In this document: positions 28,407 through 37,530 of the stretch, piece after piece
How the letters are laid out: every line of letters starts with the position of its first letter
How positions within the stretch are numbered: position 1 is the first letter of the stretch
Assembly: GCA_905221605.1 (NCBI GenBank)
Contig: CAJNDS010001010.1
Location: forward strand, 1 to 42,051
Direction of reading: 5' to 3'
Source: Symbiodinium natans
Taxonomy: Eukaryota > Sar > Dinophyceae > Suessiales > Symbiodiniaceae
Length of the DNA: 42,051 nucleotides
The notes under the pieces: model-generated
The model's database searches: none
What the model was told of the DNA's origin: nothing
What the model saw: the letters and a program-made list of their open reading frames with translations, nothing else
Translations under genes and position numbers: made by a program

Positions 28407-28990
28407 GGGGGGGGGCTTGGTTGCGGCTTCAGGGGGGAGCTTTAGGGGGGGTTTTAAGGGGGCTTAAAAAGAGGGGCTTAAAGGAGGGGCTTGAAGCCCC
28501 TTAAAACGGGGGGGCCTTAAAGGGGGGCTCTAAGGGGGCATTTTAAAGGGGGGCTTAAAGGGGGGCTCTAAGGGGGCATTTTAAAGGGGGGCTTAAAGGG
28601 GGGCTTAAAGGGGGGTTTAAAGGGGGGCTTAAAGGGGGGCTTAAAGGGGGGCTTTAAAGGGGGGCTTAAAGGGGGGCTTGAAGGGGCTTAAAGGGGGGCT
28701 TAAAGGGGGGCTTAAAGGGGGGGCTTCAAGGGGGCTTTAAGGGGGGGGCTTAAGGGGGGGGCAAGGGGGGCTTAAAGGGGGGGCTGAAGGGGGGGCTTAA
28801 GGGGGGGCTTAAGGGGGGGCTTAAGGGGGGGCTTAAGGGGGGCTTAAGAAGGGCTTCCCTTTGCCCCCCCCCCCCCCCCCCCCCAAAGGGACCCCTTTGC
28901 GGGGACCCCTTTGAAGGGGGGCTTAAGGGGGGCTTAAAGGGGGGCTTAAAGGGGGGCTTAAGCCCCCCTTTGCCCAAAGGGGGGGGGCCC
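28407..28990 (+). repeat. Second G-rich minisatellite, unit about GGGGGGCTTAAA, with C21 tract
   Basis: Some forty units of the same kind as at 26583-27003, again G-rich on the + strand. At 28864-28884 there is an unbroken run of 21 C, framed by CCCTTTG and CAAAGGG as an inverted repeat, after which the G-rich units resume. Confidence 0.9.
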
Positions 28991-28998
28991 ATCCTCGT

Positions 28999-30093
28999 GT
29001 GTTGCACCGTGATCTAGCAAAAAACACTTGCCCCGGGAAGCCGCATCACGGCCCCAACATCCCCACCAAGCATAGCGACAGAGGTCCTGGTTCAGGGAGA
29101 TCACGGAGCATTGGGGAATGGCTGAAGGGGACAGGTCAGCCAGCACAGGAGGCGGCCGCTAAATCCCATAGCCAGGGGAAATCAGAGTGCCAGGGGGAAA
29201 AAGTCACTGATGCACCATGCCCTATGCAACTCCATCATTGTGTGCTGGAAAACCCATCCAACCTTTGCTACCTCAACTCCATGATCCAAGCACTGCTGCA
29301 CTTGTTTGGCCAGGTAAAGCCGAAAGACAAGGTGGGCTTCGGATGTCTACGCCCAATGCTCAATGCGCTGACAAAATGTGCCAAGCCCCAACAACTAAGC
29401 CGAAGGAAGGATTGCATGCAACTCCTACAGGGATGGCAAGGTCTCCACCAACAGCATGATGCTGCAGAACTTCAGCAACGTCTCACAAAGGACGGGGTCC
29501 CTAGGATCTTTTTGGGCAGATGGGAGTCAAGGGTTTCTGGAGTTAGTGAACATGAGCCGGCCATAGCCAGGGCTTGGAACACGGCAGTGCCGCTAATCCC
29601 TCTGCCATGCACAGGTCAGGCCACGACACAGCTGGCACTGAACTCCTGGAGTGCACAGCCGGGACCTCGCAACGAGGAATATGTGACTGCACTGGCTGAA
29701 GCTCCTGAGATACTCAGTATTCAGCTTCTACGTTTTCAGGAAAAGGGTGGTCGTATCAAGAAAGTCCGCAGCCCGGTCACCGTCAATCCAGTCATCAGTG
29801 TTCCCATCTTCATAGATGGTCATACCCAACAACTCGTCACGAGTGAATGCCGACTCATCTCTGACGTTGTTCACACAGGGGACACCCCAAACACTGGGCA
29901 CTATCGATGCTTCTGTCTCAAACCGCAGAGCAGCTTTTCTGAGGTGGAGACGATTGCTGAGGCCTTTGACAAAGGAGCCGCGACTTCGGCCCTACAGTTG
30001 GTAGATGATGGTAGGACGCCATCCAACGCCACAGCTAGGGATGTACAGCATATAGATCGCAACTGGTACATACTTTTCTTTTCGCGGCAATAG
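28999..30093 (+). CDS. Ubiquitin-specific protease-like (peptidase C19) protein
   Basis: A 364-residue ORF. After a low-complexity N-terminus (residues 1-80) it shows the USP boxes: Cys box NPSNLCYLNSMIQALL (Cys 90), QHDAAEL (the QQDA-E-F box), LSIQLLRF (the L-I-L-R-F strand), then VVHTG and TGHYRCF (His 301), VDD (Asp 336/337) and a closing WYILFF strand. USPs remove ubiquitin from proteins. The span of about 275 residues is near the minimal core; the Cys-x2-Cys zinc pairs of larger USPs are not seen, and the His-Asp spacing is longer than usual. All catalytic residues are present. It stands between a G-rich minisatellite and repeats. It could be a retroposed host gene or an accessory gene of a retroelement. 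Confidence 0.85.
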   Translation: MLHRDLAKNTCPGKPHHGPNIPTKHSDRGPGSGRSRSIGEWLKGTGQPAQEAAAKSHSQGKSECQGEKVTDAPCPMQLHHCVLENPSNLCYLNSMIQALLHLFGQVKPKDKVGFGCLRPMLNALTKCAKPQQLSRRKDCMQLLQGWQGLHQQHDAAELQQRLTKDGVPRIFLGRWESRVSGVSEHEPAIARAWNTAVPLIPLPCTGQATTQLALNSWSAQPGPRNEEYVTALAEAPEILSIQLLRFQEKGGRIKKVRSPVTVNPVISVPIFIDGHTQQLVTSECRLISDVVHTGDTPNTGHYRCFCLKPQSSFSEVETIAEAFDKGAATSALQLVDDGRTPSNATARDVQHIDRNWYILFFSRQ

Positions 30094-30375
30094 TCCGCGC
30101 CGCCATGGATGGCGGTAGGTGTCCGGCGCGCCGTACTGGCCACACCAACTGTGTGTGTTGCGCCCGCAGAATCACTGACTCAGTGAACGCGTTGGAATGA
30201 AAAAATGACGCGCCAAGTCGCTGCTGCTTCTTGGGTCTTCCCAACCCCTGCAGGATCAACGACGATGTTGTTGTGGAAGCATTGCGTGAGGTGTTACGGC
30301 AGGCACGTCGCTTTGTTGCCCAGACTACTTGACCGAGGAAGGGACTTCTGTCTTCTTTTCTCCCCTTACCTAGGA
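30094..30375. other. Non-coding stretch after the USP-like ORF
   Basis: No ORF was recognised. No polyadenylation pattern or RNA gene was seen. Confidence 0.3.
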
Positions 30376-30543
30376 GGGGTTTTTCGTGTTTTCGCACCCA
30401 GTGAGACAGAAGACCTGCATATTGGACAGGTGATCGATTCTGTACCCTTCCTCGGAAAAAGGGCTCGAATGGAGTGACTCAAGGGTAATGACTATTCGAG
30501 AAGATGAAGATATATTCCTGGGATGAATTTGAGAACAAAATAA
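30376..30543 (+). repeat. 168-bp direct repeat, left copy
   Basis: Matches 31684-31851 without a difference that I can find (offset 1308). It starts ggggtttttcgtgttttcgc and ends gagaacaaaataa. It does not begin TG or end CA, so a classical LTR is unlikely. Confidence 0.92.
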
Positions 30544-30609
30544 GGGCTTGGTACTCTTGAGTACAAACCTTTATTTTGAGAAAAAATTTTTCACCATGGA
30601 ATGCGTGAG

Positions 30610-30622
30610 AAATTTTGGCTCA
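30610..30622 (+). other. Possible dinoflagellate spliced-leader relic
   Basis: The string ATTTTGGCTCA followed by G matches the 3' part of the dinoflagellate spliced leader (CCATTTTGGCTCAAG, from memory) with one A missing. Relict leaders mark genes that were reverse-transcribed from trans-spliced mRNA. It lies about 170 bp upstream of the small ORF at 30788. An eleven-base match can arise by chance, so this is tentative. Confidence 0.3.
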
Positions 30623-30787
30623 GCCCGAGAGGGCACTGAGAGTCAGATGAGCAGATTAAAAAGCCCCGCCCACCCACCCAGCAGTGAAGGAGTGATGCTG
30701 TTGCGGAAGGACAGCCCGTCATATGACTGACTTTCTCATCCCGGGCTTGCAGCGCGGTGGCCCAAGCTTAGTGTTGACTGTGTTGCA

Positions 30788-31075
30788 ATGGACGCGCCTC
30801 CTAGGATCACTGCCCTGCAGATGAGAGCCTTCGAGATTTGGGTTCGTACATTGAGTATGGACCAGATCATCATGCTGGCTGAACGCATCGAGGACGTCTT
30901 GGCAGATAGAGAATTAGAGATCCGTGAGCGGTTGCAGGCCAGGCGTGATCGGCTGAATGTTTCCCTTTCGGCAGCTGCGAGCTCGTCCTCCACGCAGCAA
31001 GAAGCCCAGCCGAGTGAGCAACGTCCGAGTTCTTCGTCTCGTGACCAGTCTTGGGAGTTCCTTGACCCGCAGTAG
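30788..31075 (+). CDS. Small hypothetical ORF with coiled-coil-like helix
   Basis: A 95-residue ORF. Residues about 5-55 predict helices rich in Glu, Arg and Leu (MRAFEIWVRTL, LAERIEDVLADRELEIRERL); the C-terminal 40 residues are Ser/Gln-rich. No family was recognised. It lies inside the segment framed by the 168-bp repeats and downstream of the possible spliced-leader relic. Codon use does not look like the low-complexity shadows around it, so it may be a real small or retroposed gene. Confidence 0.4.
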   Translation: MDAPPRITALQMRAFEIWVRTLSMDQIIMLAERIEDVLADRELEIRERLQARRDRLNVSLSAAASSSSTQQEAQPSEQRPSSSSRDQSWEFLDPQ

Positions 31076-31120
31076 TCAGACTCCTTCCTGACGTTTAGGC
31101 CCGCTTGACAACGACCATGA

Positions 31121-31621
31121 GTGCAAAAGATGTTTTTGGCATATTCATGTGTGCTGCAGTTGTGTTTTGTCAGTGACAGTGAAGCCTGTGTCAGCTCCCC
31201 AAGTGCTCCACCTTCGGCTGGCTGTGGGCTCAAACTGTCTGATGTTGTTCACCGTCCACTGTCTGTGCTAGCTAACTTCAGCGAGTCACCCTGTTTGACG
31301 TTGAGTATGAAGCGGGATGCTGAAGCTGCGAACCTTGATGAGGGCACGAACCGTGAATCCAGGGCCCAATGGTTGGCAGTGATGGTCACCAATGTTCCGG
31401 TTGTGGAAGTTGTGCTCTGTAGAGTGGCGGCTACAGGAACAGTCGACGACATCAAGTTTGCGATTGCTGATGACATATGGCATCGCACCGGGCATGACAT
31501 GAGAACTTCCAGTTTTCGCCTGGAGCTGCAGAGGCGACACGTGCCCTTTAGCACGAACCTCAGCGATTTGCCTTTTACTCCGGGTGCTTGTTCGCACTTC
31601 GTTTTCCAACTCACCCACTGA
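31121..31621 (+). CDS. Hypothetical protein with ubiquitin-like pattern
   Basis: The ORF has 166 residues; the ATG at 31307 gives a more compact 104-residue protein. That part reads as strand VVEVVLCRVA, helix TVDDIKFAIADDIWHRTG, strand SFRLELQRRHVPF, then LSDLPFTPGACSHFVFQL. The strand, helix, strand, loop and closing strand order, with TVDDIK in the place of ubiquitin's TIENVK and a final hydrophobic strand, suggests a beta-grasp fold. There is no C-terminal Gly-Gly. The match is by pattern only. Its position 1 kb from a USP-like ORF is suggestive but may be chance. Confidence 0.35.
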   Translation: MQKMFLAYSCVLQLCFVSDSEACVSSPSAPPSAGCGLKLSDVVHRPLSVLANFSESPCLTLSMKRDAEAANLDEGTNRESRAQWLAVMVTNVPVVEVVLCRVAATGTVDDIKFAIADDIWHRTGHDMRTSSFRLELQRRHVPFSTNLSDLPFTPGACSHFVFQLTH

Positions 31622-31683
31622 CAGGACGAATACTTAGGCGGAACCTCTGAGCTTAGACGGTGCGTATGTCTCACACACCCGAC

Positions 31684-31851
31684 GGGGTTTTTCGTGTTTT
31701 CGCACCCAGTGAGACAGAAGACCTGCATATTGGACAGGTGATCGATTCTGTACCCTTCCTCGGAAAAAGGGCTCGAATGGAGTGACTCAAGGGTAATGAC
31801 TATTCGAGAAGATGAAGATATATTCCTGGGATGAATTTGAGAACAAAATAA
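31684..31851 (+). repeat. 168-bp direct repeat, right copy
   Basis: See the left copy at 30376-30543. Together they frame 1.14 kb holding two small ORFs. Confidence 0.92.
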
Positions 31852-31883
31852 ATCTATGTCACCCGGCATGCCTGTAAGATCCT

Positions 31884-32008
31884 TTGCGTGTAATTTTACA
31901 CGTTCGCGAAATTTACACGCAAAAAACAGTGTAATTAATTTACACTCCAAAAAAACGTGTAAAAAATTTACACGTTTTCGTGTAAATTTGGGAGTGTAAA
32001 TTTTGAGT
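31884..32008. repeat. Cluster of GTGTAAA/TTTACAC inverted repeats
   Basis: About nine GTGTAAA-like words in both orientations in 125 bp, forming nested palindromes such as ACGTGTAAA-AAA-TTTACACGT and AGTGTAA-TTAAT-TTACACT. The surrounding DNA is AT-rich and non-coding. Confidence 0.85.
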
Positions 32009-33036
32009 AAAATTTGTCCTATGATGTTAAATGGGCCAAGATGTGCCGAAAAGGTGTTGTGAAAACCAGGCACCGGGAAGTGCGAAGTGTCGAAAAAGTA
32101 GTGTTGATTCCGAAGGCCGGACAGGCCGAAGTGGCGATAGGGTCGTAGATTCCGAGAGCTAGATTTGCCGACAGAGACAAAATGTACAGTTGTGAGTCTC
32201 GCAAGGCCGACCAAGCCGAAGTGCCCACGAGCATGGCTTGTCTTGTTCTGGTGAAAAAACAAACGAAAAAAAGAGAAAGAGAAAGAGCCAGAGAGCGAGA
32301 GAGCGAGGTATCGGGCAGGGCTAGGGTTCCCCTTTGTCGTTTCGTGTGACACCGAGTTATAGGGCAGGGGTATATATATAGGTCTTTCGCACTTGGCAGG
32401 ATGCATTTTTATTATATATCCTAAACCACAGGAGCTCCTGAAATCAATTCGTGCTTGTGACTTGTGAATGATTTTGTCTGAGACAGTATCACCTACCCCC
32501 CGCCATACATCACTGCAGGGCCACTGGCCTGCGGCTTGTGAGGGAGCACAAGACCCTGCACCACTTAACTCCACTGGCAGATCGGGATACAGTTCCAGCC
32601 GGTAGCATTCGACCTTCTCTTCGTGCTGTGTTGACTGACACAGCTTGAGAGGCAGAGTGCCGGAAATCAGTACCAGGTCCCCTTATGCAGGCTTTCCGGG
32701 GGCGATGGCCGGAAAGTGATTGTGGAGAAAGGTGCACACCCTTCAGGCATGGCGGATCCACCCTGGCCGAGTGGAGGTGAGACTTGCACTGGTGTTTGCA
32801 AAGACCCCGTGGAGGCCACATCTAAACCCCCCGGGGTAGGCATTGTGGGAGGCCACTTGATTTTCATGATTAGAACTATAGGGCTGCCGGGCCGTGTGTC
32901 TTCTCAAGCCCGCCCCTGTCCCTTTCTTGGTGTTACACCGAGTTAGGGCAGGGGTGGGTCTCTCGCACTTAGCAGGACATCCTTTTGCATTTATATTACG
33001 AAAATAGTATGGATGTTTTTTTTTCTGGTTTAGGAT
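32009..33036. other. Non-coding AT-rich stretch with dispersed repeats
   Basis: No protein was recognised; the long antisense ORF 32574-31249 reads through repeats and low-complexity sequence and looks spurious. It contains two members of a dispersed repeat with the words ACACCGAGTTA and AGGGCAGG (near 32347 and 32935), a third being near 33617. Confidence 0.5.
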
Positions 33037-33068
33037 ATATATATATATAATATATATGTCGGGTTGTC

Positions 33069-33104
<36 letters not shown>

Positions 33105-33106
33105 GA
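33037..33106. repeat. (AT)n microsatellite tracts
   Basis: Three runs of alternating TA/AT separated by short unique sequence. Confidence 0.92.
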
Positions 33107-33248
33107 TAGGGTGTGATTGTGAGAAGAGCAGAACAAGTTCAATCCTGTATCGTTGATAGATGCACAGTGTGATTTGATGTGACCGCCCTGGATGGCCGGC
33201 TCCAGCTTTTCGTGGTCCTGGCAAACATTCTCGGGCTTTTGGTGGCAG

Positions 33249-33262
33249 GACGTCCGAGAGAG

Positions 33263-33324
<62 letters not shown>
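33249..33324 (+). repeat. (GA)n microsatellite
   Basis: Nearly uninterrupted GA dinucleotides for about 76 bp, ending in a short GT run. Confidence 0.95.
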
Positions 33325-33326
<2 letters not shown>

Positions 33327-33493
33327 TGTGTTTGCTTTTCTGCTCACAAGACCGGATGCCAAAGCATGTTCACACATGTGCCTGTGTGTGGTTTGAAGCC
33401 GCCGGTGGCCCCGAAGCAGTGGCAAACAGTGTTGTGTTTGTCCGAGGGGTTGCGAAAGCACATGTTATATTATATATTGACAGGTTCACACAC

Positions 33494-33585
33494 ATGTGGT
33501 AGCAAGCAGCTTTACATGTTTTAGTTTGTATATCTTTGTATGTGGTAGCAAGCAGCTTTACATGCTTTAGTTTGTATATCTTTGT
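33494..33585 (+). repeat. Two-unit 46-bp tandem repeat
   Basis: Units start atgtggtagcaagcagcttt at 33494 and 33540 and differ at one base (tgttttag/tgctttag). Confidence 0.92.
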
Positions 33586-33755
33586 TGGTGCCCGCCTTGT
33601 CCCTTTCTTGGTGTTACACCGAGTTAGGGCAGGCATCTATGAGATGGTTTGCGAATGCATGTTGTTATAGACACAGAGGTTCACAGATTAAGTTGTAGAT
33701 TTTGTTTGTGGGGCACCTTTTTTTATATATAGATCTAAATTCGAAGCTCCACACC

Positions 33756-34295
33756 ATGGAGCCGGCCAGCGGCAGTGTCAAGAAGTTGGACAAGACGGCC
33801 CTTGAGGGGCTCGATGCCCGCACCGAGAGCACGAAAGTGCCGGAAAGTGCCCTGGAGTCCCTGGAGGACCCGCAGGACCCGCCTTCAGAGAATGAGACCT
33901 GCACATCCACGAAAAGGTCCCAAAGCAAGCCCGAACATGGACGGGGGCCCAAGCGAGAGGCCAAGCAAGCCAGGAAAGCATTGATCCACAAGGGCATCCT
34001 GTCCAAGGCAGAGGCCGACCAGCTTGAGGCCTCGGAGATCTTGGACATGGTGAAGAAGTACCGGCAAGGGAGCAGCCGGCTTTCGGAGGTTCTCTTAGAG
34101 CAGCTGGCTGAGAACCAAAAGGAGGACCTCTTCAAGAAGCTCTTCGGAGGGTATCAAGCTTCACCCTACACGGCCTCAAAGTGGGGCTCCTTAGCCCAGC
34201 CAAGCAATTACGATTGCCTGCCGACCCACGCCGAAAGGCGGGCCACCACAAGGTCAGCTCCGAATTGTACGGGAGAGACGTGCAAGCCTCAGTGA
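33756..34295 (+). CDS. Element 3 small ORF A, charged helical
   Basis: From the ATG at 33756 it encodes about 179 residues: an acidic, Ser/Pro-rich N-terminus, a basic stretch (PKREAKQARKALI), then a helical domain (KAEADQLEASEILDMVKKYRQ). The frame from about 34170 onward reads poorly, and the next ORF begins in another frame at 34181. One protein broken by an indel near 34170 is plausible. No family was recognised. Confidence 0.4.
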   Translation: MEPASGSVKKLDKTALEGLDARTESTKVPESALESLEDPQDPPSENETCTSTKRSQSKPEHGRGPKREAKQARKALIHKGILSKAEADQLEASEILDMVKKYRQGSSRLSEVLLEQLAENQKEDLFKKLFGGYQASPYTASKWGSLAQPSNYDCLPTHAERRATTRSAPNCTGETCKPQ

Positions 34296-34858
34296 CACGC
34301 AAGGTTTCAGCAGGCTGGAGGCCCACACGCCCCATAGCCCGCGGGGGACAAGCCCCCACCGTCGAGCCCAGGTTGCAGGTGCCGCCGGGCCCAGTGCCTA
34401 AATCCATGCCTATCAGCCACATGCTCCCCATTATTCCCCGATTCATGTACGCACGTGAGTTTCAGACCCAGGGCGACATCGACGACGACGCCAACGAGCC
34501 TCCTTCGCCCTCGCCCTCAGGGTCTGGTGAGGAGCAATCAGCCTCAGAAGATGCCTCCGACGAGTCCACGCTGGATGGAGACTCATACTCCTCCAGTGAA
34601 GACGACAGCCCACACAAAGCCCCGCAGGCACGCCGCCCCAAAGCCCCCCTGGACCCTGCCACGGCCATCGTCGCCAATGGACACTGGGGGGCAGTCCATC
34701 TGGCCCATCCGATCTCAGACACCCACTGGCGCACTGCTTGTGGGATAGTCATGGGGGACACCGGGGTCATCATGCCTGAGCCTGACCCATCTAGGATGTG
34801 CCGCCACAAAGCCTGCCGCCTCGCCCTGGACGCCTTCCAGAGCCTGCCTTCAGAGTAA
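34181..34858 (+). CDS. Element 3 ORF B, with HCCC module shared with the YR proteins
   Basis: A 225-residue ORF. Residues about 30-90 are Pro/Arg-rich, residues about 100-150 acidic and Ser-rich (GEEQSASEDASDEST), then a compact C-terminus with H-x13-C-x19-C-x4-C, where CG follows the first Cys. The same arrangement (acidic Ser-rich linker, then His-Cys-Gly ... Cys-x2-Cys) ends the YR proteins of elements 1 and 2. Here no YR catalytic domain precedes it. It may be the remnant of a YR ORF after loss of the catalytic part, or a stand-alone version of the module. Confidence 0.45.
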   Translation: MGLLSPAKQLRLPADPRRKAGHHKVSSELYGRDVQASVTRKVSAGWRPTRPIARGGQAPTVEPRLQVPPGPVPKSMPISHMLPIIPRFMYAREFQTQGDIDDDANEPPSPSPSGSGEEQSASEDASDESTLDGDSYSSSEDDSPHKAPQARRPKAPLDPATAIVANGHWGAVHLAHPISDTHWRTACGIVMGDTGVIMPEPDPSRMCRHKACRLALDAFQSLPSE

Positions 34859-35011
34859 AACAAGCACGGCCCGCAGTGCAAACATGTTAAGCCGAGCCTA
34901 CTCTGCCCTCCCCGCAAACCCCCCTGCCTGCCTGCCCAGGTGCTCGCCTACACCGCAGCCGTTCAGATTTTCTCGAGAACACCGTGAGCCCCCACTCCGT
35001 TTTTCCGCGCC

Positions 35012-36271
35012 ATGGACTGCCCCTTCCGGGACCTGCTCAAGGAGTGTCGGGTACACGCCTCGCTGTGCAGTGCCATCTCAGATGGCGGCTACCAGTCCAT
35101 GTCGGACTTCGCTTGGGCTTTCCCATGTGTTGAAGCCCTGAATCCCTTCATACACTCCCTGCCTGAAACAGTCACACAAGATCTCGGCCCCGGAGGCCTA
35201 GACTCCTCCGTGGAGATCGCCCGCCTACGACGCGCCCTGGACAACTGCCACAAGCAGGTCCAGCGTGCAGATGCCCATGTGCCCTCGCCAAGCCCAGCCC
35301 AATTGCCCACGCCTACCATGCCTTCTCAGCCATTACAATGGATGGAGCACCTGCCACCACGCCTAACCCAGGACATTGTCCAGGATATGGTCGACAAATT
35401 CAAAGCCAATTACCCAGGCGAATTGTTAGATCAAGACAGTATGCCCAGTATCCGCCTACTCAGCCTTGTACACCACAGCCTAAAGCCTGGGGAAAAGATC
35501 CGTTGGATCCCTTGGCAATTTCGCCTATCCGCCCGCCAATACCAGGAGCACATGGAAGCCAAGACCGCCAAGCCCCTGCGCACAGAAGCCCAAATCATTG
35601 CCTCTGCCTTCTTTGATGAGACCCCAGAAGTGCCCGTAGAGCACATGCGCCTAGCGGCGGCCTGGTTAGACAGGATCCAAACTGTCTTTCGCAACGCCTG
35701 GGCTCTATGCGGAGCCGCACACCTGCACAACCTTAAGGCCCTAGATAAAAAGGTCAAGGAGCTCTGCCTACACCAGCCTGATGCACAGCTAGGCCTAAGA
35801 ACGCCCACGACCGCCGAGCTCATCTCTGCCGACAGAAAAATCTGGGCCTCGCTGTCCGAACTGGTGGCCCAGTCATGGAGCCTAGATGATGCCTTACATG
35901 AGATCACCTCCATCAGGAACGATCTCTCTAGCCTACTGCAACTACGCCCAAAGATGCAGCCCGAGAAAGGCCAGCCCAAGGGCCTAGGCAAGAACGCCGA
36001 CAGCCCCAACAAGCGCAAAACGCCCAACACGCCCGCCCCCCCTCCCAAAGCTGACAGAGGGGCAGAGAGACCACCCAAGAAGGGGAAGGGGAAAGGGAAG
36101 ATTACGAACCTCCCATCCAATTGGGTCGCAGCGCACAAGGGACAGCCCATCTGCCGCCGTTATCAAAACGGACAATGCCAACTCAAGGAGTGCAAGTTTG
36201 CCCACGTGTGCGCAGTTCGAGGGTGTGCCCAAAAACACCCAGCCAACGAGCACGGCAAGCCCAGGACCTGA
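35012..36271 (+). CDS. Element 3 Gag-like protein with CCCH zinc finger
   Basis: A 419-residue ORF. Residues about 1-100 are helical; residues about 110-310 form a helical core with LPPRLTQDIVQDMVDKF, RWIPWQFRLSARQ and ADRKIWASLSELV, the last matching ADKELWTLLS of element 2. A Pro/Lys-rich linker (about 315-365) leads to C-x7-C-x4-C-x3-H (CRRYQNGQC to KFAH), a CCCH finger, and further Cys/His residues. It is the likely nucleocapsid protein. Its last 150 bp overlap the next ORF in another frame, so the Gag-Pol link may depend on frameshifting. Confidence 0.7.
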   Translation: MDCPFRDLLKECRVHASLCSAISDGGYQSMSDFAWAFPCVEALNPFIHSLPETVTQDLGPGGLDSSVEIARLRRALDNCHKQVQRADAHVPSPSPAQLPTPTMPSQPLQWMEHLPPRLTQDIVQDMVDKFKANYPGELLDQDSMPSIRLLSLVHHSLKPGEKIRWIPWQFRLSARQYQEHMEAKTAKPLRTEAQIIASAFFDETPEVPVEHMRLAAAWLDRIQTVFRNAWALCGAAHLHNLKALDKKVKELCLHQPDAQLGLRTPTTAELISADRKIWASLSELVAQSWSLDDALHEITSIRNDLSSLLQLRPKMQPEKGQPKGLGKNADSPNKRKTPNTPAPPPKADRGAERPPKKGKGKGKITNLPSNWVAAHKGQPICRRYQNGQCQLKECKFAHVCAVRGCAQKHPANEHGKPRT

Positions 36272-37530
36272 AACGGTCCGGGCCTCGCACACCCAGTGTG
36301 GGACCACCACTACCCGACACGCAGGATCCGCAGCCCCCGCTCACGTCGGGAACCTCGGCCTCTCGGACTCCTAGCCCTCAGCCTCCTCGGGACGAGGACC
36401 AATCATCAACCAAGCCAACAGCCAACATGCCGTCAGTGCCACTCCGCCTACCACCCACGCCCCGCGCAGCAGTCACGGAGCCAGATAGCCTACATACGAC
36501 AGAGGCCAAACCTCGCACAGCCTATTTCCCGAACATTACCTGGAGACGCCCTGCAGACCTCACACAGATCGCTGTGAGCGAACCCCACGATGATCCGCCC
36601 GCACAGACACGCAAGTTACTGGACCTGTTCGCAGGACGGTCAGCGCCCATTTCAGCGGCCGCCAGCCTGCAATCCATACCGCGCTGGGAGCCCATCGACA
36701 TTGCCATAAACGCCCAACACGACATCCTGCAGGATGCCTTCTTCCATCGCCTAATGCAACTTGCCTGGTCGGGGTCCATCGGCCTCCTTGTGGCCGCACC
36801 TCCGTGTCGTGACTACAGCATTCTTAAGCTAGCGCCTGGGCCCCCGCCATGCCGATCTCCAGAGCACCTAGACAGCCTGCCATCTAACTCGCCCAAGCTC
36901 CGCCAGCAAGCCCTTGAGAGCAAGACAATACACCTGAGATGTCACGAGCTCTGCCGCGCGGTTGCGGCGTCGGGGGGCATCTGGGTTTTAGAGAACCCGC
37001 CCACAAGCATGGCCTGGCAAGAGCCTTCCTGCCAACAACTGCTCCAGTCGGCATCAGCTCATGTCGTGCACGTCGCTGCCTGTGCACACGGATGCACGTG
37101 GTCCAAAGCCTGGGCGTTTGCCTCCAACAGCCCACACATACGGCCCATACAGTCCTCGTGCAAGCTTGCTGCACGGCACGCGTCAATCAGACGCAAAAGG
37201 GACCAGGCGGGAAATTTCATTAGCTCGCAAACAGCAGAGTATCCTGCATCTCTGGCGCAAGCCCTTTTGGGCTGCTTTAACTTCCTCTGGCCCCAACCAG
37301 GGGGGCCCGCAGAGGCCATGCCTGATTCACCGACTCCTCCGACGCACATGGCATCGAACGGCCCAAGAGCCCCGATATGCGACGGCGCTGGCCTACGCAG
37401 TTCCGCGGACTGCGCCACGCCCAGCAGCAAAACTAGCCCATTGAGACCCCTATCGGCGGCGCTCCAGAAGTGGTGCTTGGATGGGGACATACAAACGCAT
37501 CACTGCACACCTCGCACAGGGGAAGCCTGA
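36121..37530 (+). CDS. Element 3 C5-methyltransferase-like domain
   Basis: A 469-residue ORF whose first 150 or so residues are Pro/Ser-rich and partly overlap Gag. The domain spans about residues 160-390: LLDLFAGRSAPI (motif I), LLVAAPPCRDYS with candidate catalytic Cys 229 (motif IV), and WVLENPPTSM with Glu 291 (motif VI). Both key residues are kept, unlike element 1. The loop after the Cys is different from element 2, in line with the distance between the families. The next ORF overlaps the C-terminus by 50 bp in another frame. Confidence 0.7.
   Translation: MGRSAQGTAHLPPLSKRTMPTQGVQVCPRVRSSRVCPKTPSQRARQAQDLKRSGPRTPSVGPPLPDTQDPQPPLTSGTSASRTPSPQPPRDEDQSSTKPTANMPSVPLRLPPTPRAAVTEPDSLHTTEAKPRTAYFPNITWRRPADLTQIAVSEPHDDPPAQTRKLLDLFAGRSAPISAAASLQSIPRWEPIDIAINAQHDILQDAFFHRLMQLAWSGSIGLLVAAPPCRDYSILKLAPGPPPCRSPEHLDSLPSNSPKLRQQALESKTIHLRCHELCRAVAASGGIWVLENPPTSMAWQEPSCQQLLQSASAHVVHVAACAHGCTWSKAWAFASNSPHIRPIQSSCKLAARHASIRRKRDQAGNFISSQTAEYPASLAQALLGCFNFLWPQPGGPAEAMPDSPTPPTHMASNGPRAPICDGAGLRSSADCATPSSKTSPLRPLSAALQKWCLDGDIQTHHCTPRTGEA

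Noticed and set aside
30376-31851. LTR retrotransposon framed by the 168-bp repeats
   Set aside because: No TG...CA ends, no primer site or Gag-Pol between them.
31249-32574. 441-residue antisense ORF
   Set aside because: It runs through the 168-bp repeat, the GTGTAAA cluster and simple-sequence DNA; composition changes along it and no domain is seen.
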